Assembly (NCBI RefSeq): GCF_028657905.1 | Contig: NZ_CP117782.1 | Coordinates: 744,001 to 808,000, forward strand | Reading direction: 5' to 3' | From: Burkholderia sp. FERM BP-3421 | GTDB taxonomy: Bacteria; Pseudomonadota; Gammaproteobacteria; Burkholderiales; Burkholderiaceae | Length of the DNA stretch: 64,000 bases | Shown: positions 20,721-29,948 of the stretch, piece by piece | Layout: each line of letters begins with the position of its first letter | Position numbering within the stretch: the first letter of the stretch is position 1 | The notes under the pieces: generated by a model | Databases searched by the model: none | What the model was told of the DNA's origin: nothing | The model's input: only the letters and a program-made list of their open reading frames with translations | Made by a program: the position numbers and the translations under genes

Positions 20721-21917
20721 ATGCAAAAACGCCTGACATTGCTCGGTTCCACGGGCTCGATCGGAGACAGCACGCTCGACGTCGTCGCGCGGCATCCCGA
20801 GCGCTTCTCGGTCTACGCGCTGACCGCCCACCGCAACGGGGACAAGCTCGTCGGGCAGTGCCTGACCTTCGCGCCGGAAGTCGCGGTGGTCGGCGACGCC
20901 GACACCGCCGCGCAGGTCGAGGCGCAGTTGCGCGCGGCCGGCAGCCGGACCCGCGTCGAATACGGCCCGCAGGCGCTCGTCGAGGTCTCGAAGAGCGACG
21001 GCTGCGACACGGTGGTGGCCGCGATCGTCGGCGCGGCGGGGCTCGCGCCGAGCCTGGCCGCCGCGCGCGCGGGCAAGCGCATCCTGCTGGCGAACAAGGA
21101 ATCGCTGGTGATGTCGGGTTCGATCTTCATGGACGCGGTCCGCGACCACGGCGCGATCCTGCTGCCGGTCGACAGCGAGCACAACGCGATTTTCCAATGC
21201 ATGCCGCGCGACGCGGCCGAGCACGGTGGGATCGCGAAGATCATCGTGACCGCGTCGGGCGGCCCGTTCCGCACCCGCGAGCCGGCGACGCTCGTCGACG
21301 TGACGCCGGATGAAGCGTGCAAGCACCCGAACTGGGTCATGGGCCGCAAGATCTCGGTCGATTCGGCGACGATGATGAACAAGGGCCTCGAGGTGATCGA
21401 GGCGCACTGGATCTTCGGCCTGCCGAGCGAACGCATCGACGTGCTGATCCACCCGCAGAGCGTGATTCACTCGATGGTCTCGTACCGCGACGGCTCGGTG
21501 CTCGCGCAACTCGGCAACCCCGACATGCGCACCCCGATCGCGCACGCGCTGGCCTATCCGGAGCGGGTCGACGCGGGCGTCGCCTCGCTCGATCTCGCGC
21601 AGATCGCCTCGCTGACCTTCGAGAAGCCCGATTACACGCGCTTTCCGTGCCTCGCGCTCGCGATCCAGGCGCTCGAGGCGGGCGGCGTCGCGAGCGCCGC
21701 GCTGAACGCGGCCAACGAGATCGCGGTCGACGCGTTCCTGTCGCGCCGGATCGGCTTCATGGCGATCGCGCAGACGGTCGACTCGGTTCTGAACGGCCTG
21801 TCCAATCGCACGCCGAGCGGGCTTGACGACGTCATCGGCGCCGACGCCGACGCGCGTCGCGCGGCCGCCACCTTCATCGAGACGCTGCCCACGCCGAGCG
21901 TGGAGCGCGCGTTCTGA
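20721..21917 (+). CDS. dxr: 1-deoxy-D-xylulose 5-phosphate reductoisomerase
   Basis: Second enzyme (IspC) of the MEP isoprenoid pathway, feeding the prenyl units that UppS uses. It has 398 residues. The NADPH-binding start is LTLLGSTGSIGDSTLDVV; the metal/substrate part shows LLPVDSEHNAIFQC, ASGGPFR and MGRKISVDSATMMNKGLE. ATG 20721 is preceded by a modest ribosome site. It continues directly (5 bp) into rseP. Confidence 0.97.
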   Translation: MQKRLTLLGSTGSIGDSTLDVVARHPERFSVYALTAHRNGDKLVGQCLTFAPEVAVVGDADTAAQVEAQLRAAGSRTRVEYGPQALVEVSKSDGCDTVVAAIVGAAGLAPSLAAARAGKRILLANKESLVMSGSIFMDAVRDHGAILLPVDSEHNAIFQCMPRDAAEHGGIAKIIVTASGGPFRTREPATLVDVTPDEACKHPNWVMGRKISVDSATMMNKGLEVIEAHWIFGLPSERIDVLIHPQSVIHSMVSYRDGSVLAQLGNPDMRTPIAHALAYPERVDAGVASLDLAQIASLTFEKPDYTRFPCLALAIQALEAGGVASAALNAANEIAVDAFLSRRIGFMAIAQTVDSVLNGLSNRTPSGLDDVIGADADARRAAATFIETLPTPSVERAF

Positions 21918-21922
21918 GCGGG

Positions 21923-23299
21923 GTGCTCGTGGGCGTGCTGGTCGAACTGGCGGCATTCGCGGTGGCGATCGGCGTGCTGGTCGTCGTGCACGAGTACGGG
22001 CACTATCGCGTCGCGCGCTGGTGCGGCGTGAAGGTGCTGCGTTTCTCGATCGGCTTCGGCACGCCGCTCGTGCGCTGGGTCAGCAAGAAGACCGGCACCG
22101 AGTGGACTTTGTCCGCGCTGCCGCTCGGCGGCTACGTGAAGATGCTCGACGAGCGCGACCCGGGGCCGGGCATCCGGCCCGAGGAGCGGGGGCAGGCCTT
22201 CAACCGCCAGCCGGTCGCGAAACGGATCGCTATCGTCGCGGCGGGTCCGGCCGCGAACTTCCTGCTGGCGATCGCCTTGTTCTCGCTGGTGTTCGCCACC
22301 GGCGTGACCGAACCGGCCGCCATCGTCGCGGCGCCGCCCGCGGGCACGGTCGCCGCGCGGGCCGGCTTCGACGGCAACGAGACCATCGTGTCGATCCGCG
22401 CCGCGCAAGGCGGCGAGGCCGAGCCGGTGCGTTCCTGGTCGGACCTGCGCTGGAAGCTGCTCGGCGCGGCCTTCGATCACCGCGAGGTGGTGCTCGGCGC
22501 ACGCGTCGACGGCGCGACCTACGACTTCCGCGTGGATCTGCGCGATTTCCCCGACCGCAACATCGACGACGATTTCATGACGCGCCTCGGCTTCGAGGTC
22601 GGCGGCGGCGCGCCGTCGGTCGCGTCGGTGCTGCCGGGCAGCGCGGCCGAGCAGGCGGGGCTGCGGCCGGGCGACCGGCTGATCGCGCTCGACGGCGCGC
22701 CGGTCGGCAGTTCGACGCGTTTCATCGGCGACGTGAAGTCGCATGCGGGCCGTTCGCTTGCGCTGCGCATCGAGCGCGGCGGCGTCGAACAGACCCTGGC
22801 GATCGTGCCGCACGCGCAGCGCGACGAGGAGACCGGGCAGACGATCGGCCGCATCGGCGCGGCGCTGACGATGCCCGCGCGCGGCGTCGAGGTGCGCTAC
22901 GGCCCGCTCGAGAGCGTGGAGCTGGGCGCGCGCCGGACCTGGGAGATTTCGCTGTATTCGCTGCGAATGTTCGGGCGGATGATCACCGGCGAGGCGTCGA
23001 TCAAGAACCTGTCCGGGCCGGTGACGATCGCCGACTACGCGGGCAAGAGCGCGCGCCTCGGATGGTCGGCGTTCCTATCGTTTCTCGCCCTTGTCAGCAT
23101 TAGCCTGGGGGTGTTGAACTTGTTACCGATTCCCGTTTTGGACGGGGGGCATCTGTTATATTATCTGGTTGAAGCCGCAACCGGTAAAGCCGTATCGGAA
23201 CGCTGGCAACTGATTCTGCAACGCGCCGGATTGATCTGCATCGTCGTGCTGTCGGCGATCGCGCTGTTCAACGATCTGGCTCGGTTAATCCATTTCTGA
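21923..23299 (+). CDS. rseP: site-2 protease RseP
   Basis: Intramembrane zinc protease that cleaves RseA-type anti-sigma factors in the sigma-E envelope stress response. It has 458 residues: a first membrane helix with the HExxH motif (VVVHEYGHYRVARW), a periplasmic PDZ region (VASVLPGSAAEQAGLRPGDR), and a C-terminal helix with NLLPIPVLDGGHL carrying the third metal ligand. No ATG is available near the N-terminus: GTG at 21923 is used, with alternative GTGs at 21929 and 21935. It is directly upstream of bamA, whose product's folding state it helps monitor. Confidence 0.94.
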   Translation: MLVGVLVELAAFAVAIGVLVVVHEYGHYRVARWCGVKVLRFSIGFGTPLVRWVSKKTGTEWTLSALPLGGYVKMLDERDPGPGIRPEERGQAFNRQPVAKRIAIVAAGPAANFLLAIALFSLVFATGVTEPAAIVAAPPAGTVAARAGFDGNETIVSIRAAQGGEAEPVRSWSDLRWKLLGAAFDHREVVLGARVDGATYDFRVDLRDFPDRNIDDDFMTRLGFEVGGGAPSVASVLPGSAAEQAGLRPGDRLIALDGAPVGSSTRFIGDVKSHAGRSLALRIERGGVEQTLAIVPHAQRDEETGQTIGRIGAALTMPARGVEVRYGPLESVELGARRTWEISLYSLRMFGRMITGEASIKNLSGPVTIADYAGKSARLGWSAFLSFLALVSISLGVLNLLPIPVLDGGHLLYYLVEAATGKAVSERWQLILQRAGLICIVVLSAIALFNDLARLIHF

Positions 23300-23303
23300 A
23301 GCG

Positions 23304-23334
23304 TCAGGCGGGTGCCGGAGGGCGACCCGCCTGA
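23304..23334 (+). promoter_or_regulatory. hairpin in the rseP-bamA gap
   Basis: TCAGGCGGGT (23304-23313) pairs with ACCCGCCTGA (23325-23334), a perfect 10-bp stem with an 11-base loop. It lies between the rseP stop and the bamA start, without a T-run. Possible attenuator or mRNA-processing element. Confidence 0.4.
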
Positions 23335-23366
23335 TCTGATGCAAGCTTAAACACTGGGGATGCACG

Positions 23367-25673
23367 TTGTTCAAACCTCATCGCTTTGTACCTAAGACGG
23401 TTGCAGCCGTGGCGCTCGCCGTGCACGGCCTCGCGGCCCACGCAACGGCACCTTTCGTCGTGCAAGACATCCGGATCGAGGGCTTGCAGCGCGTCGAAGC
23501 GGGGACCGTGTTCGCCTATCTGCCGATCAAGCAGGGTGATACGTTCTCCGACGACAAGGCGTCCGAGGCGATCCGCGCGCTGTACGCGACCGGCTTCTTC
23601 ACCGACGTCCGGGTCGCGACCCAGGGCAGCGTGGTGATCGTGCAGGTGCAGGAGCGGCCGGCGATCGCGTCGATCGACTTCACCGGCATCAAGGAATTCG
23701 ACAAGGACAACCTGAACAAGGCGCTCAAGGCCGTCGGGCTGTCCCAGGGGCGCTACTACGACAAGTCGCTCGTCGACAAGGCGGAGCAGGAGCTCAAGCG
23801 CCAGTACCTGACGCGCGGCTTCTACGCGGCGGAGGTGACCACCACGGTCACGCCGGTCGACGCGAACCGCGTGTCGATCCTGTTCTCGGTCGCCGAGGGG
23901 CCGAGCGCGAAGATCCGCCAGATCAACTTCATCGGCAACAAGACCTACAGCACCAGCGCGCTGCGCGACGAGATGCAGCTGTCGACACCGAACTGGTTCT
24001 CCTGGTACACGAAGAACGACCTGTACTCGAAGGAAAAGCTCACGGGCGACCTCGAGAACGTCCGCTCGTACTACCTGAACCGCGGCTACCTCGAGTTCAA
24101 CATCGAGTCGACCCAGGTCTCGATCTCGCCCGACAAGAAGGACATGTACCTGACGGTCACGCTGCATGAAGGCGAGCCGTACACGGTGTCGGGCATCAAG
24201 CTCGGCGGCAACCTGCTCGACCGCGAGGCCGAACTCAAGAAGCTGATCACGATCAAGCCGGGCGACCGCTTCTCCGCGGAGAAGCTGCAGAAGACCACGC
24301 GCGCGATCGTCGACAAGCTCGGCGAGTACGGCTACGCGTTCGCGACCGTCAACGCGCAGCCGGAGATCGACCAGGTCACGCACAAGGTGAACCTGACGCT
24401 CGTCGTCGACCCGAGCCGCCGCGTATACGTGCGCCGCATCAACGTCGTCGGCAACACCCGCACGCGTGACGAGGTGGTGCGCCGCGAGATGCGTCAGCTC
24501 GAAAGCTCGTGGTTCGATTCGAGCCGCCTCGCGCTGTCGAAGGACCGCGTGAACCGGCTCGGCTATTTCACCAACGTCGACGTGTCGACGGTGCCGGTCG
24601 ACGGCACCGCGGACCAGGTCGACGTGAACGTCAAGGTCGAGGAAAAGCCGACCGGCGCGATCACGCTGGGCGCGGGCTTCTCGTCGACCGACAAGGTCGT
24701 GCTGTCGGCGGGCGTGTCGCAGGACAACGTGTTCGGCTCGGGCACGAGTCTCGCGGTCAACGTGAACACCGCGAAGAGCTACCGCACGCTGACCGTCACG
24801 CAGGTCGACCCGTACTTCACGGTCGACGGCATCAAGCGGATCACCGACGTCTACTACCGGACGTACCAGCCGCTGTACTACTCGACGAACTCGAGCTTCC
24901 GCATCATCACGGCGGGCGGCAACCTGAAGTTCGGCATCCCGTTCTCGGAAACGGACACGGTGTTCTTCGGCGCGGGCTTCGAGCAGAACCGCCTCGACGT
25001 CGACTCGAACACGCCGGCCGCGTACCAGGATTACGTGAACGAGTTCGGCCGCGTGTCGAACACGGTGCCGCTGACGGTCGGCTGGTCGCGCGACGCGCGC
25101 GACAGCGCGCTGATCCCGAGCCGCGGCTACTTCACGCAGGCGAATGCCGAGTACGGCGCGCCGATCGGCAAGATCCAGTACTACAAGATGGACCTGCAGG
25201 CGCAGTATTACTATTCGTTCTCGCGCGGCTTCATCCTGGGCCTGAACCTGCAAGGCGGCTACGGCAACGGTATCGGCAATCCGTACCCGATCTTCAAGAA
25301 CTACTACGCGGGCGGTATCGGGTCGGTGCGCGGCTACGAGCCGAGCTCGCTCGGCCCGCGCGATACGATCACCAACGATCCGATCGGCGGCTCGAAGATG
25401 GTGGTGGGTAATATCGAGCTGACGTTCCCGCTGCCTGGCACGGGGTACGACCGCACGCTGCGCGTGTTCACGTTCCTCGACGCCGGTAATGTGTGGGGCA
25501 ATGCGCCGGGCGGCACCAGCACCGGCGCGAACGGTCTGCGCTATGGCTATGGCGTGGGTCTCGCGTGGATCTCGCCGATCGGGCCGCTCAAGCTGAGTCT
25601 GGGCTTCCCGCTGCAGAAACACGAAGGCGATCAGTACCAGAAGTTCCAGTTCCAGATCGGGACGGCATTCTGA
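23367..25673 (+). CDS. bamA: outer membrane protein assembly factor BamA
   Basis: Core Omp85 protein that inserts beta-barrel proteins into the outer membrane. It has 768 residues: a signal peptide ending near HGLAAHA, five POTRA domains (the first beginning VVQDIRIEGLQRVEAGTVF), then a barrel of about 400 residues ending in the C-terminal Phe (FQIGTAF) typical of outer-membrane barrels. The barrel shows the conserved GGIGSVRGYEPSSLGPRD loop (VRGY/F motif). The start must be TTG 23367: the nearby ATG at 23360 is out of frame and no in-frame ATG fits. skp follows 37 bases later. Confidence 0.96.
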   Translation: MFKPHRFVPKTVAAVALAVHGLAAHATAPFVVQDIRIEGLQRVEAGTVFAYLPIKQGDTFSDDKASEAIRALYATGFFTDVRVATQGSVVIVQVQERPAIASIDFTGIKEFDKDNLNKALKAVGLSQGRYYDKSLVDKAEQELKRQYLTRGFYAAEVTTTVTPVDANRVSILFSVAEGPSAKIRQINFIGNKTYSTSALRDEMQLSTPNWFSWYTKNDLYSKEKLTGDLENVRSYYLNRGYLEFNIESTQVSISPDKKDMYLTVTLHEGEPYTVSGIKLGGNLLDREAELKKLITIKPGDRFSAEKLQKTTRAIVDKLGEYGYAFATVNAQPEIDQVTHKVNLTLVVDPSRRVYVRRINVVGNTRTRDEVVRREMRQLESSWFDSSRLALSKDRVNRLGYFTNVDVSTVPVDGTADQVDVNVKVEEKPTGAITLGAGFSSTDKVVLSAGVSQDNVFGSGTSLAVNVNTAKSYRTLTVTQVDPYFTVDGIKRITDVYYRTYQPLYYSTNSSFRIITAGGNLKFGIPFSETDTVFFGAGFEQNRLDVDSNTPAAYQDYVNEFGRVSNTVPLTVGWSRDARDSALIPSRGYFTQANAEYGAPIGKIQYYKMDLQAQYYYSFSRGFILGLNLQGGYGNGIGNPYPIFKNYYAGGIGSVRGYEPSSLGPRDTITNDPIGGSKMVVGNIELTFPLPGTGYDRTLRVFTFLDAGNVWGNAPGGTSTGANGLRYGYGVGLAWISPIGPLKLSLGFPLQKHEGDQYQKFQFQIGTAF

Positions 25674-25710
25674 TCGAACCAGCATTGACTACAGCATCGA
25701 GAGGGTAATT

Positions 25711-26241
25711 TTGCTAACCGGTAAGTTTTCGAAACGAGTGATGTGTGCGTTGGCGCTGGCGGCCGCCCTGGGCGCGACCGCGGCGCACGCCCAGGACGTC
25801 GCCCGCATTGCGGCGGTCAATTCGGATCGGATCCTGCGCGAGTCCGCGCCCGCGAAGGCGGCGCAGACGAAGCTCGAAGCCGAGTTCGCGAAGCGCGACA
25901 AGGATCTGCAGGACATGGCCGCGCGCCTGAAGACGCTGTCCGACGGGCTCGACAAGAACGGCGCGTCGATGTCGGCGACCGATCGCGCGCAGAAGCAGCG
26001 CGACCTGGCGCAGCTGGACACCGACTTCCAGCGCAAGCAGCGCGAGTTCCGCGAGGACCTGAACCAGCGCCGCAACGAGGAGCTGGCGGCGGTGCTCGAC
26101 AAGGCGAACAAGGTCATCAAGCAGATCGCGGAGCAGCAGAACTACGATCTGATCGTGCAGGAAGCCGTCTACGTGAGCCCGCGCATCGACATCACCGACA
26201 AGGTGCTGAAGGCGCTGTCGTCGTCTTCCACGTCGAACTGA
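25711..26241 (+). CDS. skp: periplasmic chaperone Skp/OmpH
   Basis: Holds unfolded outer-membrane proteins on the way to BamA. It has 176 residues: a signal peptide ending in ALGATAAHAQ, then a charged coiled-coil body (KAAQTKLEAEFAKRDKDLQ and following) and the C-terminal beta part (NYDLIVQEAVYVSPRIDIT). TTG 25711 was selected because GAGAGGG lies at good spacing and the signal peptide is then complete. The next ATG (25741) would leave a shorter but still plausible signal peptide. Confidence 0.92.
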   Translation: MLTGKFSKRVMCALALAAALGATAAHAQDVARIAAVNSDRILRESAPAKAAQTKLEAEFAKRDKDLQDMAARLKTLSDGLDKNGASMSATDRAQKQRDLAQLDTDFQRKQREFREDLNQRRNEELAAVLDKANKVIKQIAEQQNYDLIVQEAVYVSPRIDITDKVLKALSSSSTSN

Positions 26242-26256
26242 CGGAGCGGCACGCGC

Positions 26257-27339
26257 ATGGCATTGACGCTTGACGCACTCGTGACCCGGTTCGGCGGCGA
26301 AGTCGCCGGCGATCGGACCTGCGAAGTCGCCGGCCTCGCGCCGCTCGACCAGGCGGGGCCGGGGCAACTGGCGTTCCTCGCGAACCCGAAGTACCTGGTG
26401 CAGGTCGAGACGACGCGCGCCGGCGCGGTGCTGATCGCACCGCGCGACCTCGAGAAGCTGGGCGCGGCCGCGGCCGGGCACAACTTCATCGTGACGTCGA
26501 ATCCGTACGCGTACTTCGCACGGGTCGCGCAGATGTTCATCGATCTGGCCGCGCCGCCGAGCGCGGCCGGCGTGCATCCGAGCGCGATCATCGATCCGGC
26601 CGCGCAGGTTGCCGCGAGCGCCGTGATCGGCCCGCGCGTGACGGTCGAGGCCGGCGCCGTGATCGGCGAGCACGCACGGCTCGACGCGAACGTGTTCGTC
26701 GGCCGAGGCACGCGCATCGGCGAGGGCGCGCGCCTGTATCCGAACGTGTCGGTCTACCACGGCTGCCGGCTCGGGCCGCGCGTGATCGTGCACGCGGGCG
26801 CGGTGATCGGCTCGGACGGCTTCGGTTTCGCACCGGACTTCGTCGGCGACGGCGACGCGCGCACCGGCACCTGGGTCAAGATCCCGCAGGTCGGCGGCGT
26901 GTCGATCGGGGCGGATGTCGAGATCGGCGCGAACACGACGATCGACCGCGGCGCGATGGCCGACACGGTGATCGAAGACTGCGTGAAGATCGACAACCTC
27001 GTGCAGATCGGCCACAACTGCCGGATCGGCGCGTACACGGTGATCGCCGGCTGCGCCGGGATCGCGGGCAGCACGACGATCGGCCGCCACTGCATGATCG
27101 GCGGCGCGGTCGGCGTCGCCGGCCACGTCACGCTGGGCGACTACGTGATCGTCACCGCGAAGTCGGGCGTGTCGAAATCGCTGCCGAAGGCCGGCATCTA
27201 TACGAGCGCGTTCCCGGCCGTCGAGCATGGCGACTGGAACAAGAGCGCCGCGCTCGTGCGCAATCTCGACAAGCTGCGCGATCGCATCAAGGCGCTCGAA
27301 ACCGCGCTCGCGGCGCGCGACGGCGGCGCCGGCGCATAA
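26257..27339 (+). CDS. lpxD: UDP-3-O-(3-hydroxyacyl)glucosamine N-acyltransferase
   Basis: Third step of lipid A synthesis; adds the second acyl chain. It has 360 residues: an N-terminal uridine-binding domain (GLAPLDQAGPGQLAFLANPK) and a left-handed beta helix of hexapeptide repeats, with the catalytic His in LVQIGHNCRIGAY, then a C-terminal helix. It is 15 bases after skp. Confidence 0.96.
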   Translation: MALTLDALVTRFGGEVAGDRTCEVAGLAPLDQAGPGQLAFLANPKYLVQVETTRAGAVLIAPRDLEKLGAAAAGHNFIVTSNPYAYFARVAQMFIDLAAPPSAAGVHPSAIIDPAAQVAASAVIGPRVTVEAGAVIGEHARLDANVFVGRGTRIGEGARLYPNVSVYHGCRLGPRVIVHAGAVIGSDGFGFAPDFVGDGDARTGTWVKIPQVGGVSIGADVEIGANTTIDRGAMADTVIEDCVKIDNLVQIGHNCRIGAYTVIAGCAGIAGSTTIGRHCMIGGAVGVAGHVTLGDYVIVTAKSGVSKSLPKAGIYTSAFPAVEHGDWNKSAALVRNLDKLRDRIKALETALAARDGGAGA

Positions 27340-27464
27340 CCGCATGATCAGGGCGGGCCGGCTTCCGGGCCGGCTGTTCCGACCGCCGGGCGAGCGTTGC
27401 CTGGGCTGCGCCCGCCCGCATTCGTATTCAATCCCCACGCAGCCATTGCGTGAGACGAACCATC

Positions 27465-27932
27465 ATGAGCACTGAAAAAATCAACCTCGACATCCACAAG
27501 ATTCTCACGCTGCTGCCGCATCGCTACCCGATCCTGCTGGTCGATCGCGTGCTCGAGCTCGAGCCGCACAAGGGCATCAAGGCGCTGAAGAACGTGACGA
27601 TCAACGAGCCGTTCTTCACGGGACATTTCCCGAAGCGGCCCGTGATGCCGGGCGTGCTGATCCTGGAAGCGCTCGCGCAGGCCGCCGCGCTGCTCACGTT
27701 CGCGGAAGAACAGCCGAAGGATCCCGAAAACACGCTGTACTACTTCGTCGGCATCGACGGCGCGCGCTTCAAGCGCGTGGTCGAGCCGGGCGACCAGCTG
27801 ATCCTCAATGTCACGTTCGAACGCTATATCCGTGGCATCTGGAAGTTCAAGGCGGTCGCGGAAGTGGACGGCAAGGTCGCGGCGGAAGCCGAGCTGATGT
27901 GCACGGTCAAGACGACCGACTCGGCGCCCTGA
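27465..27932 (+). CDS. fabZ: 3-hydroxyacyl-[acyl-carrier-protein] dehydratase FabZ
   Basis: Dehydratase of the fatty acid elongation cycle; it competes with LpxA for 3-hydroxyacyl-ACP, hence its place in the lipid A cluster. It has 155 residues with LLPHRYPILLVDRV, the active-site GHFPKRPVMPGVL (His), and a Glu in LEALAQAAALL. ATG 27465 (MSTEKINLD) is preferred over an upstream ATG at 27450. Confidence 0.96.
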   Translation: MSTEKINLDIHKILTLLPHRYPILLVDRVLELEPHKGIKALKNVTINEPFFTGHFPKRPVMPGVLILEALAQAAALLTFAEEQPKDPENTLYYFVGIDGARFKRVVEPGDQLILNVTFERYIRGIWKFKAVAEVDGKVAAEAELMCTVKTTDSAP

Positions 27933-27986
27933 GGCGCGCGGCACGCATCGGGCACAACGCGACTTCACACTGAGAGGCAAGGGCGC

Positions 27987-28775
27987 ATGAGCAGGATTCA
28001 CTCCACGGCGATCATCGAGCCGGGCGCGCAGGTTCACGAAACGGTCGAGATCGGCCCGTACGCCATCGTCGGTCCGCACGTGACGATCGGGGCCGGCACC
28101 ACGATCGGCTCGCACAGCGTGATCGAAGGCCACACGACGATCGGCGCCGATAATCGCATCGGCCACTATGCGTCGGTCGGCGGCCGTCCGCAGGACATGA
28201 AGTACAAGGACGAGCCGACCCGGCTCGTGATCGGCGATCGCAACACGATCCGCGAATTCACCACGATCCACACGGGCACCGTGCAGGATGGCGGCGTGAC
28301 GACGCTCGGCGACGACAACTGGATCATGGCCTATGTGCACATCGGCCATGACTGCCGGGTCGGCAGCAACGTGATCCTGTCGAGCAACGCGCAGATGGCG
28401 GGGCACGTCGAGATCGGCGACTATGCGATCGTCGGCGGCATGTCGGGCGTGCACCAGTTCGTGCGGATCGGCGCGCATTCGATGCTGGGCGGCGCGTCGG
28501 CGCTCGTCCAGGACATCCCGCCGTTCGTGATCGCGGCCGGCAACAAGGCGGAGCCGCACGGCATCAACGTCGAGGGGCTGCGCCGCCGCGGCTTCTCGCC
28601 GGATGCGATCTCGGCGCTGCGCAGCGCCTATCGCCTGCTGTACAAGAACGGCCTGACGCTGGAGGACGCGAAGCTGCAACTGCGCGAGCTGGCGACGGCG
28701 GGCGGCGACGGCGATGCGCACGTCAAGGCGCTCACCGACTTCATCGACGCGTCGCAACGCGGCATCATCCGCTAA
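27987..28775 (+). CDS. lpxA: UDP-N-acetylglucosamine acyltransferase
   Basis: First committed step of lipid A synthesis. It has 262 residues of hexapeptide repeats from SRIHSTAIIEPGAQV onward, with the catalytic His in AYVHIGHDCRVGSN, the GVHQFVRIGAHSMLGG stretch, and the helical C-terminus (LRRRGFSPDAISALRSAYRL). It is four bases from lpxB. Confidence 0.97.
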   Translation: MSRIHSTAIIEPGAQVHETVEIGPYAIVGPHVTIGAGTTIGSHSVIEGHTTIGADNRIGHYASVGGRPQDMKYKDEPTRLVIGDRNTIREFTTIHTGTVQDGGVTTLGDDNWIMAYVHIGHDCRVGSNVILSSNAQMAGHVEIGDYAIVGGMSGVHQFVRIGAHSMLGGASALVQDIPPFVIAAGNKAEPHGINVEGLRRRGFSPDAISALRSAYRLLYKNGLTLEDAKLQLRELATAGGDGDAHVKALTDFIDASQRGIIR

Positions 28776-28778
28776 GCG

Positions 28779-29948
28779 ATGGCGCTCCAACCGAATCCGC
28801 TGCGGGTCGCGCTGGTCGCCGGCGAGCCGTCGGGCGACCTGCTCGCGGCCTCGCTGCTGGGCGGGCTGCAGGCGCAGCTGCCGGCGTCGTCCCGCTACTA
28901 CGGGATCGGCGGCCCGCGCATGGCCGCGGTCGGCTTCGACGCGCACTGGCCGATGGAGAAGCTCTCGGTGCGCGGTTACGTCGAGGCGCTGCGCCACATC
29001 CCGGAGATCCTGCGGATCCGCGGCGAGCTGAAGCGGCAGTTGCTGGCGGAGCCGCCCGATGTGTTCATCGGCGTCGATGCGCCGGACTTCAACTTCGGGC
29101 TCGAGCACGCGCTGCGCGACGCCGGCATTCCGACGATCCATTTCGTCTGCCCGTCGATCTGGGCGTGGCGGGGCGGCCGGATCAAGAAGATCGCCAAGGC
29201 CGTCGACCACATGCTGTGCGTGTTCCCGTTCGAGACCGCGCTGCTTGAGAAGGCGGGCGTCGCCTCGACCTACGTCGGCCATCCGCTCGCCGACGAAATC
29301 CCGCTCGAACCGGACACGCACGGCGCGCGCATCGCGCTCGGCCTGCCGGACAGCGGCCCCGTGATCGCGGTGTTGCCGGGCAGCCGGCGTTCGGAGATCG
29401 AGCTGATCGGCCCGACCTTCTTTGCCGCGATGGCGCTGATGCAACAGCGCGAGCCCGGCGTGCGCTTCGTGATGCCGGCCGCGACGCCGGCGCTGCGCGC
29501 GCTGCTGCAGCCGCTCGTCGACGCGCATCCGCACCTGTCGCTGACGCTCACCGACGGGCGTTCGCAGGTCGCGATGACGGCCGCCGACGCGATCCTCGTG
29601 AAGAGCGGCACGGTCACGCTCGAGGCGGCGCTGCTCAAGAAGCCGATGGTGATCTCGTACAAGGTGCCCTGGCTGACCGGGCAGATCATGCGTCGCCAGG
29701 GCTATCTGCCGTACGTCGGCCTGCCGAACATCCTCGCCGGCCGGTTCGTGGTGCCGGAGCTGCTGCAGCATTTCGCGACGCCCGAGGCGCTCGCGGACGC
29801 AACGCTCACGCAGCTGCGCGACGAAGCCAACCGGCGCACGCTGGTCCAGATTTTCACCGACATGCATCATGCATTGCGCCAGAACACCGCGCAGCGCGCG
29901 GCCGAAGCCGTCGCGCGCGTGATCGAAAGCAGGAAACCCCGTTCATGA
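28779..29948 (+). CDS. lpxB: lipid-A-disaccharide synthase
   Basis: GT19 glycosyltransferase joining two lipid A precursors. It has 389 residues: the N-terminal VALVAGEPSGDLLAASLL, CPSIWAWRGGRIKKI, VLPGSRRSEIELI and SGTVTLEAALLKKPMVISYK regions are all family marks. The stop overlaps the rnhB start (ATGA). Confidence 0.96.
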   Translation: MALQPNPLRVALVAGEPSGDLLAASLLGGLQAQLPASSRYYGIGGPRMAAVGFDAHWPMEKLSVRGYVEALRHIPEILRIRGELKRQLLAEPPDVFIGVDAPDFNFGLEHALRDAGIPTIHFVCPSIWAWRGGRIKKIAKAVDHMLCVFPFETALLEKAGVASTYVGHPLADEIPLEPDTHGARIALGLPDSGPVIAVLPGSRRSEIELIGPTFFAAMALMQQREPGVRFVMPAATPALRALLQPLVDAHPHLSLTLTDGRSQVAMTAADAILVKSGTVTLEAALLKKPMVISYKVPWLTGQIMRRQGYLPYVGLPNILAGRFVVPELLQHFATPEALADATLTQLRDEANRRTLVQIFTDMHHALRQNTAQRAAEAVARVIESRKPRS

